Source: DAOTVD01 sp034437075 | GTDB lineage: Bacteria; Chloroflexota; Anaerolineae; Aggregatilineales; J027 | Length of the DNA stretch: 7,380 nucleotides | Assembly: GCA_034437075.1 (NCBI GenBank) | Contig: DAOTVD010000268.1 | Span: 1 to 7,380 of the forward strand | Direction of reading: 5' to 3' | The notes under the pieces: generated by a model | What the model saw: only the letters and a program-made list of their open reading frames with translations | What the model was told of the DNA's origin: nothing | The model's database searches: none | Translations under genes and position numbers: made by a program | Shown here: in pieces, positions 1 through 5,200 of the stretch | How the letters are laid out: the number at the start of each line of letters is the position of its first letter | Numbering within the stretch: the first letter of the stretch is position 1

Positions 1-1
1 G

Positions 2-499
2 GTAGGCTCGATCCTGCTCAAGCCCGCCCACCAAACCAAGCTGGATGAATGGCACGAAACCCTGGCCCTAAACCTGACTACCGCGTTCGGCACCGTGCGC
101 GCAGCGGCCAAAGCCATGCGCAAAAGCGGCGGCAGCATCGTCCTGATGTCGTCGGGCGTGGCGCGCGCGGGCTATGCCAACCACGAAGCCATTGCCGCCG
201 CCAAAGCAGGCGTCATTGGCCTGATGCAATCTGCCGCCGCGACCTATGCCGGCAGTAAAATCCGCGTGAATGCCGTGGCCCCGGGCCTGGTGCGTACCCC
301 CCTGGCCGAGCCTATCCTCAGCAGCGAATCCGCCGAGCAGGCCAGCCGTGCACTACATGCTCTGAACGAAATCGGTGAGCCGGAGCAAGTCGCGGATATG
401 ATCGCTTGGCTGCTCGACCCCGCCCACAATTGGGTAACCGGGCAAGTCTTCGGCATCGATGGCGGGCTGGGCACTGTCCGGCCTCGGATACGGGCCTAG
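2..499 (+). CDS. Short-chain dehydrogenase/reductase family protein, 5'-truncated, catalytic Tyr replaced by Ile
   Basis: The window opens inside this gene. 165 residues to the stop codon are visible. Classical SDRs are about 240-250 residues, so roughly 75-85 N-terminal residues, including the glycine-rich NAD(P)-binding motif, are missing. The visible part is SDR-like: an NLTTAF segment with the tetrad Asn (codon 71-73), a strand ending in VLMSSG with the tetrad Ser (codon 152-154), an alpha-F segment with Lys (codon 203-205), then RVNAVAPGLVRTPL and a C-terminal VTGQVFGIDGG. The Asn-Ser-Tyr-Lys spacing of the family (27, 13 and 4 residues) is kept exactly, but the Tyr position is Ile (ATT, 191-193) within NHEAIAAAK. 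Standard ketone/alcohol chemistry would therefore be impaired or different. I recall a recurring SDR subgroup with an NHEAIAAAK-type motif, so this is probably a genuine clade rather than a sequencing error. The stop lies 4 bases before the next gene, which suggests translational coupling. Substrate unknown. Confidence 0.9.
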   Translation, partial: VGSILLKPAHQTKLDEWHETLALNLTTAFGTVRAAAKAMRKSGGSIVLMSSGVARAGYANHEAIAAAKAGVIGLMQSAAATYAGSKIRVNAVAPGLVRTPLAEPILSSESAEQASRALHALNEIGEPEQVADMIAWLLDPAHNWVTGQVFGIDGGLGTVRPRIRA

Positions 500-503
500 C
501 ACG

Positions 504-1907
504 ATGCCGACATTCAGCAAACGCAGCCCCATCGACGCCCCGCCCGATGCGCTTTTCGCCTATCATGAAAATCCGGGCGCGTTCCGCCGCCTGAATCCGC
601 CCTGGGAGCCCGTCGAAATCGTCCAAGAAGCCGAGAGCATCCAGGATGGTAGCGAACAAAAAATGCGTATCAAGATCGGCCCGGTGCCCCAAAAGCTAGA
701 AGTCCGCCACCAGGGCTACATCCCTGGCGCGCAATTTCAGGATCAACAGACCGCTGGCCCTTTCGCAGACTGGTTGCATACGCATCGCATGCTGCCCGAC
801 GCCAATGATGAAAGCAGAAGCATCTTAGAAGACACCATCGAATACCGCCTGCCGCTTGGCCCCCTGGGGCAGATATTTGGCGGGCGCTTCGCACATGGCA
901 AGCTCCGGCGGATGTTTAACTATCGCCATGCCATCACCGCCGAGGACATGCGCCGCCACCAAACCTACGCGGATCAAACAAGTAAAAAGATCGGCATTAC
1001 GGGGGCCAGCGGGTTGATTGGGTCGCAACTAGCCCCCTATTTGACCACCGCCGGCCACACCGTTTGCCACTTTGTACGCGGTCGCGAGGCCGCCCAGGCC
1101 CCAGACGCCGCCTACTGGAAGCCATCCGACGGAAAAATCAACGCGGAAGACCTGGCCGGGCTGGATGCGCTGGTGCATCTGGCGGGCGCGAGCATCGCCG
1201 AAAAACGCTGGACGCCGGCCCAAAAGCGTCGCATCATGGAAAGCCGCGACCAAGGCACACGCTTGCTAGCCGAAACCATCGCGGCTATGCCCACCGAGCA
1301 ACGCCCCAAAGTAGTGGTTTCGGCTTCAGCAATTGGCTATTATGGCGATGGCGGCGACACCCCCCTGGCTGAAGATGCCCCCCCCGGCGATACGTTTCAG
1401 GCGCGCGTCTGCCAAGCTTGGGAGGCCCCCTGGCAAACCGCCATTGATGCGGGCGTGCGGGTCGTCATTTTGCGAATTGGGGTGGTGCTGGCCTGGCAAG
1501 GCGGCGCGCTCAAGCGAATGCTACTGCCATTTCAACTCGGCATCGGTGGGCCGCTGGGGGATGGCCAACAATATTTTAGCTGGGTCGCTCTGGACGATGT
1601 GCTCGATATTATCTACACAGCCATCATGCAGCCCGACATGCACGGCGTATATAACGCCAGCGCGCCCCAACCCGTGACGAATGCCGAATTTACGCGCGTC
1701 ATGGGGCGTGTGCTCCAACGCCCGACGGTGATTCCGGTGCCGCCCTTTGGTTTGCGCCTCTTGTTCGGCGAACTGGCCGATGAACTCTTGTTGGCGAGCT
1801 TGCGCGTCGTGCCGCAGCGCCTCGAAGAAATGGAGCATCGCTTCCGGTACCCCGACATCGAAAGCGCTCTGCGGCAGGTGTTAGGGCACGTCAAGCAACA
1901 TGATTAG
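504..1907 (+). CDS. Two-domain protein: SRPBCC (StAR-like) ligand-binding domain fused to TIGR01777/YfcH-type NAD(P)-binding epimerase-like domain
   Basis: 467 residues. Residues 1-155 resemble SRPBCC/polyketide-cyclase-like proteins (SPIDAPPDALFAYHENPGAF near the start, TIEYRLPLGPLG at about 111-122), a fold that usually holds a hydrophobic ligand. From about 161 an extended-SDR Rossmann domain begins with ITGASGLIG (G167, G170, G173), followed by the family-typical HLAGASIAEKRWT (225-237), SASAIGYYG (273-281), FSWVALDDV (358-366), GVYNASAP (381-388) and a C-terminal DUF1731-like tail with PVPPFGLRLLFGE (411-423). The TIGR01777/YfcH family has no established reaction; it is related to nucleoside-diphosphate-sugar epimerases. 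The fusion with an N-terminal SRPBCC domain is, from memory, known in other bacteria. I chose the ATG at 504 because the SRPBCC-like sequence begins there. An earlier in-frame ATG at 459 would overlap the SDR gene by 41 bases and add 15 residues unlike the domain. No strong Shine-Dalgarno is seen, and coupling to the SDR stop at 497-499 is likely. Domain identity is confident; function is unknown. Confidence 0.93.
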   Translation: MPTFSKRSPIDAPPDALFAYHENPGAFRRLNPPWEPVEIVQEAESIQDGSEQKMRIKIGPVPQKLEVRHQGYIPGAQFQDQQTAGPFADWLHTHRMLPDANDESRSILEDTIEYRLPLGPLGQIFGGRFAHGKLRRMFNYRHAITAEDMRRHQTYADQTSKKIGITGASGLIGSQLAPYLTTAGHTVCHFVRGREAAQAPDAAYWKPSDGKINAEDLAGLDALVHLAGASIAEKRWTPAQKRRIMESRDQGTRLLAETIAAMPTEQRPKVVVSASAIGYYGDGGDTPLAEDAPPGDTFQARVCQAWEAPWQTAIDAGVRVVILRIGVVLAWQGGALKRMLLPFQLGIGGPLGDGQQYFSWVALDDVLDIIYTAIMQPDMHGVYNASAPQPVTNAEFTRVMGRVLQRPTVIPVPPFGLRLLFGELADELLLASLRVVPQRLEEMEHRFRYPDIESALRQVLGHVKQHD

Positions 1908-1924
1908 ACGAAAGATACGCGACC

Positions 1925-2902
1925 ATGACAGCCATTGAGAGCATCCTCATCGTAGGAGCAGGTATGGCGGGCCTCACCGCCGCTAACCGTCTACGGTTGG
2001 CGGGGAAAAAAGTCACGGTTTTGGACAAAGCGCGCGGGGTCGGCGGGCGCATGGCCACACGCCGCGCCGAAGGTGCCCAGTTTGACCACGGCGCGCAATA
2101 TTTCACCGTGCGGGATAGCCGCTTTCGCGATTACATCGACACCATGCGCGAAGCCGGGGTGGTGCAAGCCTGGGCCACCGGCTTTCGGTTGGCGGATGGC
2201 ACCTATAAGGCAGATGGCGAACCGCGTTACCGGGGCACAACCGCCATGACCGACATCCCGAAATTTATGGCCCAAGGTGTGGATGTCATCTTGCAGCAGC
2301 GCGTCCGGCATATGGCCTACGACCGCGATGGCTGGGCCCTAACCACAGAAAGCAACGACACATTCCGCGCGGATGCCGTCCTCTTGACTGCCCCAGTGCC
2401 CCAAGCCCTCGCCATTCTGGACAATAGCAACATTATGCTACCCCACGCAGACCGGGCTGACCTGGAGGCCGTCACCTATGACCCGTGCTTGGCGGTCATG
2501 GCCCTTACCGAAAGCGACACCGCCCTGCCCGACCCCGGCGGGATGTGGCTGAATCTGCCCGAACTGACCTGGGTAGCCGATAATTATCGTAAAGGGATTT
2601 CGGACGTACCGTGTGTCACACTTCACGCCAGCGCGGATTACAGCCTGGCAAACCTGGACACCCCCCACGAGGACATCGCGGCGGAACTGCTCGCCGCCGT
2701 GCAACCGTATATCGGCGTTCAGGCCACAGCGGTGAGCATCCAGCGCTGGCGCTATAGCTCGCCAGTCGAAATGTATTACGCCTCAACCCTCTGCGTGGCC
2801 GAGCCAGGCCCCCTCGCCTTCGCCGGGGATGCCTTCAATGGGCCGCGCGTCGAGGGCGCCGCCCTCAGTGGCTTATCTGCCGCCGAGGCGCTGTTGGGCT
2901 GA
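1925..2902 (+). CDS. Renalase-like NAD(P)/FAD-dependent oxidoreductase (COG3380 type)
   Basis: 325 residues with the layout of the small amine-oxidase-fold flavoproteins related to renalase. An N-terminal FAD-binding dinucleotide fold has VGAGMAG (G11, G13, G16), an acidic residue ending strand 2 (D34) and the flavin-phosphate motif ARGVGGRMATRR (36-47), followed by DHGAQYF (54-60). RWRYSSP (274-280) precedes the C-terminal FAD motif LAFAGDAFNGPRVEGA (297-312, G301-D302). Eukaryotic and Pseudomonas renalases oxidise unusable dihydro-isomers of NAD(P)H back to NAD(P)+ with oxygen. Whether this protein does so is an inference from fold only. It has no signal peptide or membrane segment, so it is probably cytoplasmic. 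It starts 17 bases after the previous gene with only a weak purine-rich stretch upstream, consistent with the third place in an operon. Its stop lies 7 bases from the end of the convergent kinase gene. Length and motifs are intact. Confidence 0.92.
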   Translation: MTAIESILIVGAGMAGLTAANRLRLAGKKVTVLDKARGVGGRMATRRAEGAQFDHGAQYFTVRDSRFRDYIDTMREAGVVQAWATGFRLADGTYKADGEPRYRGTTAMTDIPKFMAQGVDVILQQRVRHMAYDRDGWALTTESNDTFRADAVLLTAPVPQALAILDNSNIMLPHADRADLEAVTYDPCLAVMALTESDTALPDPGGMWLNLPELTWVADNYRKGISDVPCVTLHASADYSLANLDTPHEDIAAELLAAVQPYIGVQATAVSIQRWRYSSPVEMYYASTLCVAEPGPLAFAGDAFNGPRVEGAALSGLSAAEALLG

Positions 2903-2909
2903 CTCGCCC

Positions 2910-4031
2910 CTAAGAGGCTACATACAACGGGATTTGGATGGTAATGCAGGTATTTTTGCCCGGGGTGCTCTCGATACTAAACGTTCCGTTATAGATTTCC
3001 ACGAGATATTTGACAATCGCCAACCCTAAACCTGTGCCTTGTTGCTCGTAAACCCGGCGCTCGAACTGCACATTGGCGGCTATCTGCTCAATTTGCTCGA
3101 CGGTCATGCCACGCCCGCTATCCTGCACGCTGATCTGATAGTGCGTACCTGTCACCTGGCCGCGCACGACGACATTCGTATCTGGCGGCGAAAACTTAAA
3201 GGCATTATCGACCAACTCGTAGACCGTACGGCGTAGATCATTGGCGTCTATGGCCAGCGTAGCATTCACAAACTCAGCATCTAGGTTATGGCGACGATTA
3301 AAAAAGTCTGCCCGTTGCGCGGCAGTTTCTTCGAGCCCAGCCTGGGCGATATGGCCTTCAAAGCCACGCATCTGGGCCAATTTAACCGCATCTTGGCGCA
3401 GCACTTCCAACTGCGCATACAGTAAATAGTTCTCGACCAGACGAAAGAGACGCTCGCCACTGCGGTTGATCGCCTTCAGCATGCTAGAAATCTGCTCGCG
3501 CTCTAATACATCCAAGTCTTCGATCAGCATAGCGCTATAGCCTAGGATGCCTGTCAGAGGCGTGCGCAGTTCGTGCGGCAGCGTATGCATCACACTCGTG
3601 CGCAAGGTGTCGATTTGGCGTTCGTACTCCTGCTCGCGGATGGATTTCACCTTCAGGCGCGAGCGCACCATGTCGAGTAATTCCCGCGTGCTGAAAGGCT
3701 TTGACAAGTAGTCATCCGCGCCCATATTCATCCCGCGCCGGACATCCTCGCGCGAGCCTTTAGCCGTCAGGAAAATGAAAGGTACGCCAGACAAGCGGCT
3801 ATCTTTCTGCACCTTCAGCAATACCTGATAACCATCGACTTCCGGCATCATGATGTCGCACAGAATCATATCCGGCGGATCATCATACGCTGCGTCGATA
3901 CCGGCTTTTCCCCCCGACACACCAACTACGTCGTAGTCTTCCATTTCTAGGGCTTCGACCAGATTCTCCAAAATCGGGATAGTATCTTCAATTACGAGAA
4001 TACGCGGCTTTATCGCTACTGCATCGCTCAT
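2910..4031 (-). CDS. Hybrid two-component protein: N-terminal response-regulator receiver plus histidine kinase (REC-HisKA-HATPase_c)
   Basis: 373 residues. Residues 10-125 form a receiver domain with the acidic pair E15-D16, phospho-acceptor D59 in LCDIMMPEVDGY, T89 in FLTAKG and K111 in LSKPF. A short helical linker (about 128-148) leads into a HisKA domain with H153 in LPHELRTPL. The HATPase_c domain has the N box YELVDNAFKF (N276), G1 box DSGRG (304-308), F box near F323 and G2 box QGTGLGLAIV (331-340). All kinase and receiver residues needed for phosphotransfer are present. There is no membrane segment, PAS, GAF or DNA-binding domain, so the protein is soluble and its input probably comes through phosphorylation of D59 or a protein partner. 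The ATG at 4031 is preferred because GGAG sits 10 bases upstream and the receiver starts right after it. The open frame continues upstream to an ATG at 4100 without such support. No cognate regulator lies nearby. GC looks lower by eye than in the preceding operon. Confidence 0.94.
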   Translation of the reverse strand: MSDAVAIKPRILVIEDTIPILENLVEALEMEDYDVVGVSGGKAGIDAAYDDPPDMILCDIMMPEVDGYQVLLKVQKDSRLSGVPFIFLTAKGSREDVRRGMNMGADDYLSKPFSTRELLDMVRSRLKVKSIREQEYERQIDTLRTSVMHTLPHELRTPLTGILGYSAMLIEDLDVLEREQISSMLKAINRSGERLFRLVENYLLYAQLEVLRQDAVKLAQMRGFEGHIAQAGLEETAAQRADFFNRRHNLDAEFVNATLAIDANDLRRTVYELVDNAFKFSPPDTNVVVRGQVTGTHYQISVQDSGRGMTVEQIEQIAANVQFERRVYEQQGTGLGLAIVKYLVEIYNGTFSIESTPGKNTCITIQIPLYVAS

Positions 4032-4041
4032 CACTACTCTA

Positions 4042-4045
4042 CTCC
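4042..4045 (-). promoter_or_regulatory. Shine-Dalgarno GGAG deciding the kinase start at 4031
   Basis: Read on the - strand, GGAG is followed by 10 bases and then ATG at 4031-4029. The alternative in-frame starts at 4076 and 4100 lack a comparable purine-rich site. A small perfect inverted repeat (CACAG, 5-base loop, CTGTG; 4045-4059) touches the first G of this site. Confidence 0.6.
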
Positions 4046-4115
4046 ACAGTTTATCTGTGTTCGTTTTTTGCCCCATAGCACATCTTACAGGGTATACCAT
4101 GCGCTACATATAGAA

Positions 4116-4144
4116 AGCATAAACATCCCATAGGGGTTTGTCAT
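4116..4144 (-). promoter_or_regulatory. Predicted sigma70-type promoter for the REC-histidine kinase gene
   Basis: On the - strand, ATGACA (4144-4139, 5 of 6 to TTGACA) and TATGCT (4121-4116, 4 of 6 to TATAAT) are separated by 17 bases. Transcription would begin near 4109, giving a leader of about 78 bases before the start at 4031. The promoter lies in the 132-base gap downstream of the L,D-transpeptidase gene, so the kinase can be expressed independently of it. Prediction by eye only. Confidence 0.5.
4121..4139. repeat. Imperfect inverted repeat within the spacer of the predicted kinase promoter
   Basis: On the + strand, AAAC-AT-CCC pairs with GGG-GTTT around a 3-base centre (ATA), giving 7 pairs with a 2-base bulge. 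It fills the stretch between the predicted -10 and -35 elements on the - strand. No T-tract follows on either strand, so it does not look like an intrinsic terminator. It could be a regulator-binding site or chance. Confidence 0.3.
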
Positions 4145-4163
4145 ATGAGATGATGCTGTGGCT

Positions 4164-5030
4164 CTATTGTTGAACCCGCACAATCGTACCGATTTGCGCG
4201 AATTCATAGAACCAAGCGGCTTCATCTGAGGGCAGATTAACACAGCCATGGCTCATCGGCTGCCCAAAGTTATTATGCCAATAGGTACCATGAATCGCAT
4301 AGCCCCGGTAAAAATACATCACCCACGGCACACCAGGAAGATAATATCCAGGGCCAGACATGGCCTGTTGGGGCAATTTGGAGTAGACCGCGAATTCGCC
4401 CTGTACTGTTGGCGTGCTGGCTAACCCTGTCGAAACCACAACCTCACGCATCAGTTGGTCATTTTCATACGCGCGGATCATCTGGTCACTCAGGTCAACC
4501 ACAATATAGCGTTCTGTGTTGGCTATTGCCGGGGGCGGTTGGCCATAATCGGCGGGCGGGGTGCGGGTCGGGTTGGGGATGAGCAGTTCTTGCCCGGCAA
4601 AGATCACATCCGGGTTGCTCAGGCTATTGACTTGGGCAATCTCGACCCAAGACACCCCGTATGCCTGCGCGATGCTGGATAATCCCTGGTTAGGCAACAC
4701 CACATGGATGGTTGGGCCATCGGCTGGGGTTGGTGAGTCTGCGGATGCTGTTTCAATGGCGACATTTTGCTGGCCTGCGGCGACTTCATCCACTGCTAGG
4801 GGTAAGACCAAGACTTGCCCGGCATACACGCGCGTGGGGTCGTTGATGTTGTTGGCACGCGCCAGGGCGTCTACACTAAAACCATAACGCAACGCGATAC
4901 GAAACAGATTTTCACCAGCTTGAACGGTGTGGGTGGTGCCAGGTGGATCAGCAGATTGAGCCTGTGCGATAGTCGGCACAATCATCAACCCCAGGACAAG
5001 AGACAGTATGATGAACCAGCGATAGGGCAT
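4164..5030 (-). CDS. Secreted L,D-transpeptidase (YkuD fold) with two LysM repeats
   Basis: 288 residues. A signal peptide covers about 1-24: Arg at 4, hydrophobic core 6-20, and a predicted signal peptidase I cut after A-Q-A at 24. The absence of a lipobox cysteine makes it a soluble or wall-bound exported protein. Two LysM repeats follow, about 33-77 (HTVQAGENLFRIA at the start, GQVLVLP at the end) and 108-152 (GLSSIAQAYGVSW, GQELLIP), which bind peptidoglycan glycans. A Pro-rich linker (about 153-170) leads to the YkuD catalytic domain (about 174-286) with H247 in AIHGTYW and the nucleophile motif SHGCVNLP (S260, H261, C263). Such enzymes make 3-3 cross-links between peptide stems or attach proteins to them. 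The start at 5030 is chosen because GGAG lies 6 bases upstream. An ATG 15 bases further upstream (5045) has no ribosome-binding site. The gene is divergent from the ABC transporter operon. Confidence 0.95.
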   Translation of the reverse strand: MPYRWFIILSLVLGLMIVPTIAQAQSADPPGTTHTVQAGENLFRIALRYGFSVDALARANNINDPTRVYAGQVLVLPLAVDEVAAGQQNVAIETASADSPTPADGPTIHVVLPNQGLSSIAQAYGVSWVEIAQVNSLSNPDVIFAGQELLIPNPTRTPPADYGQPPPAIANTERYIVVDLSDQMIRAYENDQLMREVVVSTGLASTPTVQGEFAVYSKLPQQAMSGPGYYLPGVPWVMYFYRGYAIHGTYWHNNFGQPMSHGCVNLPSDEAAWFYEFAQIGTIVRVQQ

Positions 5031-5036
5031 GGTGTG

Positions 5037-5040
5037 CTCC
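5037..5040 (-). promoter_or_regulatory. Shine-Dalgarno GGAG deciding the L,D-transpeptidase start at 5030
   Basis: On the - strand, GGAG is followed by 6 bases and the ATG at 5030-5028. The site lies inside the extra 15 bases that a start at 5045 would translate, so the shorter product is favoured. It also places the positively charged N-terminus of the signal peptide normally. Confidence 0.7.
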
Positions 5041-5064
5041 GTCATTCAATTTGAGTAACTTTAG

Positions 5065-5070
5065 ATTACA
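5065..5070 (-). promoter_or_regulatory. Possible -10 element for the L,D-transpeptidase gene
   Basis: TGTAAT on the - strand matches TATAAT in 5 of 6 positions and would place the transcript start near 5058, about 28 bases before the coding start. No convincing -35 element lies 15-19 bases upstream, so this is a weak call. Confidence 0.25.
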
Positions 5071-5110
5071 ACGTCCCGGAAGATGGCGCTACTTTTCTCA
5101 CTCTACCCGC

Positions 5111-5122
5111 TTAACAGGTTAA
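5111..5122. repeat. Short inverted repeat TTAAC-AG-GTTAA upstream of the ABC promoter (possible operator)
   Basis: A perfect 5-base inverted repeat with a 2-base centre lies 17 bases upstream of the predicted -35 of the ABC operon. Its right arm contains AGGTTAA (5116-5122), which recurs at 5163-5169 just after the promoter. Its position in a divergent intergenic region suggests, but does not prove, a regulator-binding site. Confidence 0.3.
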
Positions 5123-5138
5123 CGCGCAAAACAGGTGC

Positions 5139-5166
5139 TTGACAATGCAAACGAAAGTGCTAAGGT
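5139..5166 (+). promoter_or_regulatory. Predicted sigma70-type promoter for the ABC exporter operon
   Basis: A perfect TTGACA (-35, 5139-5144) is followed after 16 bases by TAAGGT (5161-5166), a poor -10 match (3 of 6) but preceded by TGC, which resembles an extended -10 element. Transcription would start about 5173, leaving a leader of roughly 28 bases before the ATG at 5201. The perfect -35 is the main support. Confidence 0.45.
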
Positions 5167-5172
5167 TAAACC
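5164..5172. repeat. Palindrome GGTT-A-AACC overlapping the predicted -10/start region of the ABC promoter (possible operator)
   Basis: This 9-base palindrome with a single central base overlaps the end of the predicted -10 and the transcript start. It shares AGGTTAA with the inverted repeat at 5111-5122, 47 bases upstream, so the two flank the -35/-10 region. This is the layout expected for a repressor, but the sites are short. Confidence 0.3.
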
Positions 5173-5190
5173 GGCCATTTGATAAACAGA

Positions 5191-5194
5191 AGGA
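5191..5194 (+). promoter_or_regulatory. Shine-Dalgarno AGGA for the first ABC gene
   Basis: AGGA (within AAGGA at 5190-5194) stands 6 bases before the ATG at 5201 and supports that start. Confidence 0.65.
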
Positions 5195-5200
5195 ATCACC

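Noticed and set aside
459..503. Upstream in-frame ATG that would extend the SRPBCC-TIGR01777 protein by 15 residues
   Set aside because: It overlaps the end of the SDR gene by 41 bases, and the added residues do not resemble the SRPBCC N-terminus, which begins naturally at the ATG at 504.
2896..2909. GGGC/GCCC hairpin as a bidirectional terminator
   Set aside because: The stem is only 4 bases and no T-tract follows on either strand.
4032..4100. In-frame extension of the kinase by 23 residues to an ATG at 4100
   Set aside because: It has no ribosome-binding site and no domain similarity, and the GGAG before 4031 gives a better start. The predicted transcript start near 4109 would leave almost no leader for the longer form.
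4121..4139. Inverted repeat as an intrinsic terminator of the L,D-transpeptidase gene
   Set aside because: The stem has a 2-base bulge, and the following - strand sequence (ATGCTTTCT) is not a run of T. Its overlap with a good promoter makes a terminator role less likely.
5031..5045. Longer L,D-transpeptidase start at 5045
   Set aside because: There is no Shine-Dalgarno upstream, and the added five residues contain the GGAG that serves the ATG at 5030.
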